From assembly GCA_037444185.1 (NCBI GenBank), contig JBBIMW010000037.1:1-25806 (forward strand): a stretch of DNA of 25,806 nucleotides. Reading direction: 5' to 3'. The position numbers and the translations under genes were made by a program. The number at the start of each line of letters is the position of its first letter. Positions within the stretch are counted from its first letter, which is position 1. Below are positions 6,492-13,674 of the stretch, one piece after another. Source of the stretch: JAILZP01 sp037444185. GTDB taxonomy: Bacteria > Bacillota > Desulfotomaculia > Desulfotomaculales > Desulfocucumaceae. The notes below the pieces were generated by a model. The model was not told where the DNA came from. It worked only from the letters and a program-made list of their open reading frames with translations, and searched no databases.

Positions 6492-7631
6492 ATGAACTTC
6501 GACTTCACATCCGATCAGCAGCTAATTCGTGACAACGTGTTTGAGTTCGCCCGGAAAGAAATCGCCCCGGGAGCAGCAGAAAGGGACAAGACGGGCAAGT
6601 TCCCCCTGGATCTGATTAAAAAAATGGCCGATATGGGGCTGATGGGTCTGCCGGTGGACGAAAAATACGGCGGGGCCGGGGCCGACTATGTCAGCTACCT
6701 GCTGGCCACGGAGGAAATAACCAGGGCCGACGCCTCCCTTGGGCTAACCTACGACGCCCATATCGCCCTTGGGATCGCCCCCATCTATTATTTCGGCAAT
6801 GAGGAGCAAAAAGAGAAATATCTTCCGGCACTGTGCAGCGCCGAAGCCATAGGCGCATTAGGCCTCACCGAGGCCGACGCCGGTTCGGACTCCGGGGCCA
6901 CCAAAACCAGCGCCACCCTTGATGGTGACAGTTGGGTGATTAACGGCTCCAAGTGCTTCATCACCAACGCAAGCTACTCCAAATTCGTCACCGTCACCGC
7001 CGTCACCGAAAAGGGCGTCGGCACCAAGGGTATAAGCACCTTCATCGTGCCCACGGACACACCGGGCTTTGAAATAAGGAGCAACTATGAAAAGATGGGA
7101 CTGCATTCCTCCAACACCACCGAGCTGTTTTTCGACAACGTCAGGATCCCCGGGGAAAATTTGCTGGGACCGTTAAACGGCGGCTTCAAGCAAATCATGC
7201 AGGTGCTGGACGGGGGCAGACTGGCTGTGGCGGCCATGTGCGTAGGCATTGCCCAGGCCTGCCTGGACGCCTCGGTAAAGTACGCCCGGGAAAGGGTCCA
7301 GTTCGGAAAAACATTGTCCACGTTTCAGGCAATACAGTTCAAATTAGCCGATATGAAGAAGAATATCGAGCTGGGGCGCCTGATGTACCTGAAGGGAGGC
7401 TGGCTCAAGGACAACGGCCGCCCCTATTCCATGGAGGCCTCCATCGCCAAACTGTTTTGCTCGGAGATGGCCACCATGGCAGCCCTGGAAGCCATACAAA
7501 TTCACGGTGGGTACGGCTATATGAAGGAATACCCAGTGGAAAGGTATCTCCGGGACGCCAAGTTGCTGGAAATAGGTGAGGGCACCTCGGAAGTGCAGCG
7601 TATAATCATTTCCAAGAAACTGTTTTCGTAA
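6492..7631 (+). CDS. acyl-CoA dehydrogenase, short/branched-chain type
   Basis: 379 aa, the normal length. A FAD enzyme that oxidises acyl-CoA to 2-enoyl-CoA and passes electrons to electron-transfer flavoprotein. Signatures: LGLTEADAGSD (about residues 122-132), the FITNA segment, RVQFGKTLSTFQAIQFKLADM, and C-terminal YLRDAKLLEIGEGTSEVQRIIISK. The glutamate in GEGTSE occupies the catalytic position of butyryl-/medium-chain acyl-CoA dehydrogenases; isovaleryl-CoA dehydrogenases usually have Ala there and place their base in a more N-terminal helix, where this protein has Gly (LDGGRL). Isovaleryl-CoA is suggested by the neighbours but not by this residue. ATG at 6492 follows AAGGAGG; earlier in-frame codons lie across the hairpin. 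A terminator follows. Confidence 0.92.
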   Translation: MNFDFTSDQQLIRDNVFEFARKEIAPGAAERDKTGKFPLDLIKKMADMGLMGLPVDEKYGGAGADYVSYLLATEEITRADASLGLTYDAHIALGIAPIYYFGNEEQKEKYLPALCSAEAIGALGLTEADAGSDSGATKTSATLDGDSWVINGSKCFITNASYSKFVTVTAVTEKGVGTKGISTFIVPTDTPGFEIRSNYEKMGLHSSNTTELFFDNVRIPGENLLGPLNGGFKQIMQVLDGGRLAVAAMCVGIAQACLDASVKYARERVQFGKTLSTFQAIQFKLADMKKNIELGRLMYLKGGWLKDNGRPYSMEASIAKLFCSEMATMAALEAIQIHGGYGYMKEYPVERYLRDAKLLEIGEGTSEVQRIIISKKLFS

Positions 7632-7658
7632 TCATGGATACAATTAGGAATGCATTAA

Positions 7659-7691
7659 ATTCTGGATTCCGGCTCATGGATTCTGGATTCC
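7659..7691. repeat. 12-bp direct repeat
   Basis: ATTCTGGATTCC occurs at 7659-7670 and again at 7680-7691, a 21-base period, immediately before the terminator of the acyl-CoA dehydrogenase gene. A small local duplication; no function evident. Confidence 0.6.
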
Positions 7692-7692
7692 A

Positions 7693-7720
7693 GCCGCCCG
7701 TAAGGGTGGCTTTTTTATTT
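7693..7720 (+). terminator. rho-independent terminator
   Basis: GCCGCCC (7693-7699) pairs with GGGTGGC (7704-7710, one G-T pair) across a GTAA tetraloop, followed by TTTTTTATTT. It closes the carboxyltransferase-to-acyl-CoA-dehydrogenase group and separates it from the alcohol dehydrogenase gene. Confidence 0.85.
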
Positions 7721-7786
7721 ACATTTTAGTCTGGATTTTTCGTATAATTAAGCTATTGACTATTAAATGTTGCGGGGGTGGAAAAA

Positions 7787-9061
7787 TTGACTGAAAAACG
7801 GAAGAACTGGTGGACCGACGATCCCAAACTGCGCATGCTGTTTTCCGTGGCAGGGGCCACGGGCATCCGGGGACTGGCCAGTTATTTCTTTGCCCCCAAG
7901 TTGCTGCTGGGTGCCGACGGGCTGAAACAGCTGGAGGGGATGGCGCCGACCCTTTCCAGGAATAAAAAGGCCCTGGTTGTCACTGACCGGACGGTCAGAA
8001 AACTGGCTGAAAGGGTGCGGTCTGTATTGAACAAAGCGGGGCTGGCGGCTGAAATATGGGATAAAGTGATACCGGAGCCGCCGGTGGAAAACATTCTGGA
8101 GGGATCCGGCGCGGCCGGGAAACTGGAGGCTGACTTGCTGATAGCAGTGGGCGGCGGGTCGGTGATGGACGCCGCCAAAGCCATTTGGCTCTGTTATGCC
8201 AGGCCCGACCTGGACATCCGCCAGGTGAAGCCCGTGGACCCGGATACACTCACGGTACCCCCGCTGGGAGTGCGGTCCAGGGCCACCCTGGTATGCATTC
8301 CCACCACCTCCGGAACCGGGTCGGAAACCACCGCCACCGCCATGATCACCGACGGTGACAGCAAAATGATACTGAACCATCCCGAGCTTGTGCCGGACCT
8401 GGCCATACTGGACCCGTCCTTCACCGCCGGAGTACCACCGCAGCTGACCGCATACACAGGGATGGACGTGCTGGCCCACGCCACCGGCAGCGTCCTCTCC
8501 CACTGGTCCAACGAGTACACTGAGCCCCTGGGCTACCGGGCCATAAGCCTGGTGCTGAAGTACTTGCCCAGGGCGGTAAGCGACGGGGCCGACTACGAGG
8601 CCAGGTACAAGATGGCCATGGCCTCCAACATGGCCGGAATGTCCTTCGGAAACGCGGCTCCCGGACTGGAGCACGCCATGGGACACGCCTTCGGAAAAGT
8701 GTTCGGCATTCATCATGGCTGTTCCGTGGGGCTATTCACTCCTTACATGATGCAATATGTTTCCAGGTACTCGGAAAGATTTCTCAACCTGGCCGGGCAC
8801 CTGGGGGTGAGGGGAGACAACAGCGGGCAAATACTGGGCAGCCTGGTGGACTTGTACAAATCCTTTATGAAGTCAGTGGGCTGCCCCCGCACCATTTCCG
8901 AAGCGGGCATAACCAGGCGGCAACTGGAGGAGAGCATGGGCCGGTTGCTGGATTTGACCATGCAGGACGGGTGCACACTGATGAGCATCAGACCCGTAAC
9001 CAGGGAGAATTACATGAGAATATATCTCTGTGCCTTTTCCGGAGAAGATGTTGATTTTTAA
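7787..9061 (+). CDS. iron-containing alcohol dehydrogenase
   Basis: 424 aa, group III (Fe-dependent) alcohol dehydrogenase. NAD(P)-binding motif GGGSVMDAAK (122-131), PTTSGTGSE (172-180), and the four metal ligands of the family: D227 and H231 in GMDVLAHA, H300 in MGHAFG and H310 in IHHGCSVG. It interconverts an alcohol and an aldehyde; substrate unknown. TTG at 7787 is preferred because GGGGGTGG ends five bases upstream; a GTG at 7778 would lie inside that site. A TATAAT box (7743-7748) with a weak upstream TTTACA gives a possible promoter. It is followed after 12 bases by an aldehyde oxidoreductase gene, so the pair could oxidise an alcohol to a carboxylic acid or run in reverse. No N-terminal aldehyde dehydrogenase domain is present. 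Confidence 0.93.
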   Translation: MTEKRKNWWTDDPKLRMLFSVAGATGIRGLASYFFAPKLLLGADGLKQLEGMAPTLSRNKKALVVTDRTVRKLAERVRSVLNKAGLAAEIWDKVIPEPPVENILEGSGAAGKLEADLLIAVGGGSVMDAAKAIWLCYARPDLDIRQVKPVDPDTLTVPPLGVRSRATLVCIPTTSGTGSETTATAMITDGDSKMILNHPELVPDLAILDPSFTAGVPPQLTAYTGMDVLAHATGSVLSHWSNEYTEPLGYRAISLVLKYLPRAVSDGADYEARYKMAMASNMAGMSFGNAAPGLEHAMGHAFGKVFGIHHGCSVGLFTPYMMQYVSRYSERFLNLAGHLGVRGDNSGQILGSLVDLYKSFMKSVGCPRTISEAGITRRQLEESMGRLLDLTMQDGCTLMSIRPVTRENYMRIYLCAFSGEDVDF

Positions 9062-9073
9062 GGAGGGGCGGCA

Positions 9074-10876
9074 ATGCACGGATATGCCGGAAAGCTGGGA
9101 TACATAGACCTCGGCAGTGATAGCGCTGAAATAAAACAAATTGATGAAAAAATGGCCAGAATGTTTATCGGTGGCAGCTCCCTGGCCTGCGGGCTGATCC
9201 GGGATATGATCGTCCCGGAGACCGACCCGCTGGGACCGGACAACCCCTTGGCAATCATGACCGGGCCCTTCGTCGGCACCACAGCCCCTTCCAGTTCCCG
9301 CTTCGCTGTCTGCGCCAGATCGCCGCTAACCGGCATCTGGGGCGAAGCCACTTCCGGGGGGAATTTCGGGCCCGGAATGAAAATGGCTGGCTTCGACGGA
9401 CTGGTTATCACGGGCCGGGCCTCCGGCCCGGTCTGGATTCTGGTTTCAGACGGTGAAATCAGTATCATGGACGCCTCCTCCCTGTGGGGAAAGGACTCTT
9501 ACGAAACCCAGGCCACCATTAAAAAGGAGATCGGCCAATGCAGCGTAGCCTGCATCGGCCAGGCCGGGGAAAACCTGGTGCCTATGGCCGCCGTGATGAA
9601 CGACGCCGGCAGGGCTGCGGGCAGGTGCGGCCTTGGAGCGGTAATGGGGAGCAAAATGCTAAAGGCGCTGGCAGTTAAGGGCAAAGCCAGGATTTCCCCG
9701 GCCGACGCCAATACCTTCAATATGATGAACAAAGTCATCCTCGAAGAAGTAAAAAAGGTCACCGCCCTGAACAAGCAATACGGGACCCTGGGCTATCTGG
9801 ATATAGGCATGTATTTTGGCGATGTTCCGGCCAGGTATTTTACGGAAAACGTGTTTCCCGCCGAAAGGGTCACCGGCAGAAGGCTCAGGGAGGATTTCAG
9901 CGTCACCTTCAAGGCCTGCATGGGCTGCGCCATAGCCTGCGGCAGGAGGACCAGGCTGTCCGGCAAATACGGCATCGCCGTGGACGGGCCGGAGTACGAG
10001 AGTGCAGTGGCCCTGGGGCCCCTCTGCGGCAACTATGACCTGGAGTCCATAACTTACGCCGGCCACCTGTGCAACCTGTACGGGCTGGACACCATATCCG
10101 CCGGGGTGGCCATAGCCTTCGCCATGTACCTGCTGGACAGCGGGCTGGTTAGCGCCGACAGCCTCGGATTGAATATATCCTGGGGTGACAGCGGGGGCAT
10201 ACTGCGGCTTATTGAGCTCATGGCCAGAAAAGAAGGGGCCGGTGCGCTGCTGGCCATGGGTGTAAGGCGCATGGCGGAAATTCTGGGGGTGGACCCGGAA
10301 CTGGCGGCCCATGTCAAGGGACTGGAGGTGCCTATGCACGATCCCAGGGCCTTCATGGGCATGGCCATGTCCTATGCCACCGGGCCCAGGGGAGCCTGTC
10401 ACGGGAGGGCGGACTTTTTCATGCTGGACCTGGGGCTGGTCAAGCAGCAATGCCTGGGCCTTTCCGCCGGTCCGGACCGCTTTTCCCTGGACGGGCGGGT
10501 AGGGGACGTGGCCAAGCTGCAAAACGTCAGGGAACTGGACAATGCCTTCCTGAGATGCGTATTCGCCTCGCTGCCCATGGACATAACAGCCGGCCTGATG
10601 AGCCTGGTCACCGGGTTTCCATGGACCGTGGAAGAACTGGATCTGGCGGGACAGCGCAGCTTCACACTGAAAAGATTAATCAACTGCAGGCTGGGAGTGA
10701 CCCGTTTTGACGACAGACTGCCGGGAATATTGAGGCGCCCTTATACAGAGGGGGCAAACGCCGGTTTCGTCCCGGACATGGACAAATACCTGAGGGAATA
10801 CTACGAAGCTCGCGGCTGGGACTGGAATACCGGCGGGCCGGCGGAAAGGGAGCTGGACCGGCTGGGACTGCTTTAA
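9074..10876 (+). CDS. aldehyde:ferredoxin oxidoreductase (tungsten/molybdenum pterin)
   Basis: 600 aa, full length. Converts aldehydes to acids with ferredoxin as acceptor, and can in principle reduce acids. The [4Fe-4S] ligands follow the family pattern: C282, C285, C289 (CMGCAIAC) and C495 (FLRC). The N-terminal domain (about 1-205) carries the pterin-binding GGNFGPGMKMAGFDGLVITG region (95-114). Near the fourth Cys, LDNAFLRC departs from the common DSLGLC, so the substrate pocket may differ. The ATG follows AAGGAGG and lies 12 bases after the alcohol dehydrogenase gene, indicating one transcription unit, which ends at the dyad at 10908-10942. No separate ferredoxin gene is adjacent. Confidence 0.93.
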   Translation: MHGYAGKLGYIDLGSDSAEIKQIDEKMARMFIGGSSLACGLIRDMIVPETDPLGPDNPLAIMTGPFVGTTAPSSSRFAVCARSPLTGIWGEATSGGNFGPGMKMAGFDGLVITGRASGPVWILVSDGEISIMDASSLWGKDSYETQATIKKEIGQCSVACIGQAGENLVPMAAVMNDAGRAAGRCGLGAVMGSKMLKALAVKGKARISPADANTFNMMNKVILEEVKKVTALNKQYGTLGYLDIGMYFGDVPARYFTENVFPAERVTGRRLREDFSVTFKACMGCAIACGRRTRLSGKYGIAVDGPEYESAVALGPLCGNYDLESITYAGHLCNLYGLDTISAGVAIAFAMYLLDSGLVSADSLGLNISWGDSGGILRLIELMARKEGAGALLAMGVRRMAEILGVDPELAAHVKGLEVPMHDPRAFMGMAMSYATGPRGACHGRADFFMLDLGLVKQQCLGLSAGPDRFSLDGRVGDVAKLQNVRELDNAFLRCVFASLPMDITAGLMSLVTGFPWTVEELDLAGQRSFTLKRLINCRLGVTRFDDRLPGILRRPYTEGANAGFVPDMDKYLREYYEARGWDWNTGGPAERELDRLGLL

Positions 10877-10907
10877 GACAGCTCATTTTGCAAAGTCTGA
10901 GTGCGAC

Positions 10908-10942
10908 AGAGAAAACGCCTATAGTTTCAAGGCGTTTTCTCT
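10908..10942. terminator. bidirectional terminator between convergent genes
   Basis: A 13-bp perfect stem AGAGAAAACGCCT (10908-10920) / AGGCGTTTTCTCT (10930-10942), loop of nine bases. The T-rich arm serves both directions: aldehyde oxidoreductase on plus and the XRE gene on minus, whose last four codons lie inside the stem. Confidence 0.7.
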
Positions 10943-11322
10943 ACTTCACACCCGTTGTTTTTCCTTTTCCTCTTCTGCCTCTTCTCCCAGTCCTCCAAAA
11001 AATCCAGGAACTCCGTCAGCCTGATTTTTCCTTCAGGTGTAAGTTTGGCCACCCGAAGCAGAATATTTTCTTCATCCCCCGATCCCGCCGGGTACAGGGC
11101 CCTGTTTTCGGCCAGCAGGTAACCGGCGGCCTTTAATAAATCTTCATAGGGGACACATAGAGGCCCGGCAAGTTTCCTTAATATCTCGGGAGAGGGGATG
11201 CCCGAAACGCCGCCACATATTTTGGATATATAGGTATGATTGACTCCGGACAGGCTTCCCAGCTTCCGGTAGGAGTAGCCTCTTTTGCCGACAAGATCCT
11301 TTAAGTAAGAATGAAATTCCAT
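10927..11322 (-). CDS. XRE-family helix-turn-helix regulator
   Basis: 131 aa. The N-terminal Cro/C1-type domain (about residues 1-62) contains YSYRKLGSLSGVNHTYISKI, followed by SPEILRKLAGPL and YEDLLKAAGYL, typical of XRE DNA-binding domains. The C-terminal part is a helical extension (LTPEGKIRLTEFLDFLEDW), ending in a basic tail KRQKRKRKN. ATG at 11322 follows AAGGGGGC. It diverges from a second helix-turn-helix gene at 11478, and its own promoter carries an inverted repeat (11356-11378), suggesting autoregulation. Target genes unknown; the flanking aldehyde oxidoreductase operon is convergent, not divergent. Confidence 0.88.
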   Translation of the reverse strand: MEFHSYLKDLVGKRGYSYRKLGSLSGVNHTYISKICGGVSGIPSPEILRKLAGPLCVPYEDLLKAAGYLLAENRALYPAGSGDEENILLRVAKLTPEGKIRLTEFLDFLEDWEKRQKRKRKNNGCEVEKTP

Positions 11323-11343
11323 GATAAGCCCCCTTTGATGGAG

Positions 11344-11378
11344 ATTATACTCCTGGTGGTGACAATTGGCAACACCAC
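11344..11378 (-). promoter_or_regulatory. promoter and candidate operator of the XRE gene
   Basis: On the minus strand TTGCCA (11372-11367) and a perfect TATAAT (11349-11344) are separated by 17 bases. The inverted repeat GTGGTG (11356-11361) / CACCAC (11373-11378), 11-base spacer, covers the -35 box and part of the spacer, the position expected for an operator bound by a dimeric repressor. Confidence 0.65.
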
Positions 11379-11477
11379 AATTAACAATTTTATCTAAACA
11401 TGAGAACATATTGTAGACAAAAAGAACCGTTGATGTTACTATAATGTATAATAATTTATCCGCGGAGGTGGTGGCGG

Positions 11478-11699
11478 GTGCCCCGATATACCCTGGACAC
11501 AGAGAAGGTGTCCGCACTTATAGCCGGGGAATATCCAAGCTTGCGTAAAGCGGCGAAAGACATGGGCATCAACCACTCATACCTTTCCAAGGTGTTGACC
11601 GGCAAGCGGGAACCGGGCAGAAAATTCATCGACGGAATACTGGCTGTGTTTAAAGATGTGAAATTTGAAGAGATATTTATCGACATTAACAAAAAATAA
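11478..11699 (+). CDS. small helix-turn-helix protein
   Basis: 73 aa, essentially one DNA-binding domain: SLRKAAKDMGINHSYLSKVLTGKREPG is a Cro/XRE-like helix-turn-helix. Starts at GTG (11478) with GGAGG (11464-11468) nine bases before it; no ATG is available nearby. Two TATAAT boxes (11440-11445, 11447-11452) lie just upstream, without a clear -35. It diverges from the XRE gene with 155 bases between and is followed after 11 bases by a Cys-rich protein, probably in one transcript that ends at 11945-11970. Role unknown; a regulator or antirepressor of the neighbouring XRE protein is conceivable. Confidence 0.8.
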   Translation: MPRYTLDTEKVSALIAGEYPSLRKAAKDMGINHSYLSKVLTGKREPGRKFIDGILAVFKDVKFEEIFIDINKK

Positions 11700-11710
11700 G
11701 AGGGATTATA

Positions 11711-11929
11711 ATGGCTTTTCCCTGCATTTGTTACAAATGTGCCCGGTGCATAACCCTGCAGTCGCTGCAGGACCCGGAATGCCTGTCGGTGGAGAGGCAA
11801 AACTGCGAGGACAGGAATTGCGCCAACTGCGATTTCAGCTGCAGCCGCTTTACGGAAAACATGGATTTCAAGCGCACGAACATTAAAAAGAACAGAAACA
11901 TACTGCAGTCCTTTAGGTGGCGGGAATAA
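11711..11929 (+). CDS. small cysteine-rich protein
   Basis: 72 aa with nine cysteines in the first 44 residues (5, 7, 10, 13, 24, 32, 37, 40, 44), including overlapping C-x2-C pairs at 7/10/13 and 37/40 and a C-x3-C at 40/44. This spacing fits a zinc or iron-sulfur site; a treble-clef or zinc-ribbon-like fold is possible. The C-terminal third is basic and Cys-free (KRTNIKKNRN). I do not recognise the family. It follows the small helix-turn-helix gene by 11 bases with a GAGGG ribosome site, and a terminator follows 15 bases after the stop. Confidence 0.75.
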   Translation: MAFPCICYKCARCITLQSLQDPECLSVERQNCEDRNCANCDFSCSRFTENMDFKRTNIKKNRNILQSFRWRE

Positions 11930-11944
11930 AAAATCCGTATCCTC

Positions 11945-11970
11945 AGCTCCGGAACCGGAGCTTTTTATTT
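11945..11970 (+). terminator. rho-independent terminator
   Basis: An 8-bp perfect stem AGCTCCGG / CCGGAGCT with a two-base centre (11945-11962) is followed by TTTTATTT. Ends the helix-turn-helix/Cys-rich transcript. Confidence 0.85.
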
Positions 11971-12050
11971 CGGACAATATTTAATGTACCTTTTGCAGGA
12001 CACGGGACCCCATCTGTTGAATAACAGTATCTTCGGCAAGGGGTGATAAC

Positions 12051-13415
12051 ATGGAAAGGCCGTTGGAAATACTGGACCTGATAGCCGACAACGACTACGA
12101 GGGGGTAATATTCGTGGACGCGGACGGCATAGTACGGTTTATCAGCCGGGGATACGCCGATTTTCTCAATATCAGCAGAGAAGCCATTGTCGGGCGCTAT
12201 GTCAACGATATTATCCCCCAGTCAATGCTGGTGGAAGTGATGAGGAGCGGCAGGCCCCAATTCGGCGAAGTCTGGAATATCAACGGCCGGCATGTGCTGG
12301 TGCACCGCTGGCCCATATACAGGGACGGCAAACTGGTGGGCTGTCTGGGCAAGAGCATTTTCAAGGACGAGCTTTCTTTGGCCCGGGATTTCATACGCAA
12401 GATCAAATGGCTGGAGGAGGAAATTGCATTTTACCGGGACGAACTAGAAAAAGAGCGCGGCGCCAAGTACACACTGGATCAAATCATCGGCAAAACGGAA
12501 TTGATAGTAAAACTCAAGGAAAAGGCGGCCAGAGTGGCAAAGACCAACTCCACCGTTCTAATCACCGGAGAGAGCGGCACCGGAAAGGAACTGCTGGCCC
12601 ACGCCATCCATAACGCCTCACCCCGGAAGAACCGTCCCTTCGTCAGGATCAACTGCACTTCCATCCCGGAAGATTTACTGGAGTCTGAGCTTTTCGGATA
12701 CGAAGAGGGGTCCTTCACCGGCGCCAAAAAAGGTGGCAAAATAGGCAAGTTTGAGCTAGCTCAGGGGGGCACCATACTGCTGGACGAAATAGGGGACATG
12801 AACCGGACCATGCAGGCCAAGCTACTGCGGGTTCTTCAGGAGAGGGAAATAGAGCGCATAGGCGGAGTGAAGCCGATTCCGGTGGACGTCAGAGTAATTG
12901 CCTCCACCAACAGAAACCTGGAGGAAATGATTAAAAATAATCTGTTCCGACAAGATTTATACTACCGCCTTAATGTCGTGCTTCTGTTCACGCCCTCCCT
13001 CAGAAGCAGGAAGGAAGACCTGGCGCTGCTGGCCGAACACCTGATCATGAAACTTAATGAAAATCTCGGATCCGGCACCAAGGGTGTTGCCGGGGAAACA
13101 TTGCAGCTTTTTGAGAAGTATGACTGGCCGGGAAATGTGCGGGAGATGAAAAACATGCTGGAGCATGCCATAAACATGAGCGATGCGGAGTTTCTGACGC
13201 CCCGGGACTTTCCGGCACTTCTCAAAAGGCTGTCCGGCAAAAACATCCCCCGAACCTCCTTCAGGGACTTTTCCCTGGCCATGGAGGAGGCCGAGAGGGA
13301 AATACTGTCCACAGCCCTGGCCACCACAGCCAACAACAGGAAAGAAGCGGCCAAACTTTTGAACATCCACCGGTCGGTGCTTTACCGGAAGCTAAAAAAA
13401 CACGGCATGCTTTAA
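12051..13415 (+). CDS. sigma-54-dependent transcriptional activator (PAS-AAA-Fis)
   Basis: 454 aa. Residues about 10-105 form a PAS sensor domain (YEGVIFVDADGIVRFISRGY), then a helical linker (107-140), then a sigma-54 AAA+ domain: Walker A GESGTGKE (173-180), the sigma-54-contact loop as GSFTGA (220-225, a common variant of GAFTGA), Walker B GGTILLDEIGDM (239-250). The C-terminal Fis-type helix-turn-helix includes NNRKEAAKLLNIHRSVLYRKLKKHG. No receiver domain, so it probably senses a small molecule through PAS. ATG at 12051 follows AGGGGTGA. It lies directly upstream of a CoA-transferase gene that has a strong -24/-12 promoter, and is the likely activator of that gene and perhaps of the carboxyltransferase cluster. 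Confidence 0.96.
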   Translation: MERPLEILDLIADNDYEGVIFVDADGIVRFISRGYADFLNISREAIVGRYVNDIIPQSMLVEVMRSGRPQFGEVWNINGRHVLVHRWPIYRDGKLVGCLGKSIFKDELSLARDFIRKIKWLEEEIAFYRDELEKERGAKYTLDQIIGKTELIVKLKEKAARVAKTNSTVLITGESGTGKELLAHAIHNASPRKNRPFVRINCTSIPEDLLESELFGYEEGSFTGAKKGGKIGKFELAQGGTILLDEIGDMNRTMQAKLLRVLQEREIERIGGVKPIPVDVRVIASTNRNLEEMIKNNLFRQDLYYRLNVVLLFTPSLRSRKEDLALLAEHLIMKLNENLGSGTKGVAGETLQLFEKYDWPGNVREMKNMLEHAINMSDAEFLTPRDFPALLKRLSGKNIPRTSFRDFSLAMEEAEREILSTALATTANNRKEAAKLLNIHRSVLYRKLKKHGML

Positions 13416-13487
13416 AAAAAGGGGGGTGTCCCTTTCAGACAACAAGCTCCTGTGGTGAGACACAATAAAAAAGCCCTTGCCGTTATG

Positions 13488-13542
13488 GCCTGTCCTTGTT
13501 TCAGGACAGGCATGGTTTTACTGCGGACCGGGCAGGACCCGG
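13488..13542 (+). other. tandem hairpins in the 13416-13674 intergenic region
   Basis: GCCTGTCCT (13488-13496) pairs with AGGACAGGC (13503-13511), and CCGGG (13528-13532) pairs with CCCGG (13538-13542). Together with the terminator stem that follows, three hairpins stand in a row. They may be the structured 3' end of the activator mRNA, a small RNA, or, for the first dyad, an activator site about 120 bases before the sigma-54 start. I match it to no known RNA family. Confidence 0.4.
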
Positions 13543-13552
13543 GGAAATGTCG

Positions 13553-13578
13553 AAAAGCCGGCAAAAACCGGCTTTTTT
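13553..13578 (+). terminator. rho-independent terminator
   Basis: AAAAGCCGG (13553-13561) pairs with CCGGCTTTT (13568-13576) across CAAAAA, ending in a run of six T (13573-13578). It separates the activator transcript from the CoA-transferase promoter. Confidence 0.85.
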
Positions 13579-13602
13579 GTATTTTATAAAGTTTATGTTA
13601 TT

Positions 13603-13617
13603 TGGCACTATTCTTGC
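13603..13617 (+). promoter_or_regulatory. sigma-54 (-24/-12) promoter of the CoA-transferase gene
   Basis: TGGCAC (13603-13608), five bases, then TTGC (13614-13617): the essential GG and GC doublets have the correct spacing. Transcription would start near 13629, 46 bases before the ATG. The gene just upstream encodes a sigma-54 activator. Confidence 0.85.
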
Positions 13618-13674
13618 GGGTAGTCCAGCACGAAAATAAACCAGAATTTATTGTGTTATTGGAGGAGGGACCAA

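Noticed and set aside
12261..12290. GSFTGA instead of GAFTGA in the sigma-54 activator
   Set aside because: This Ser variant is common in clostridial PAS-AAA-Fis activators and does not indicate loss of sigma-54 contact.
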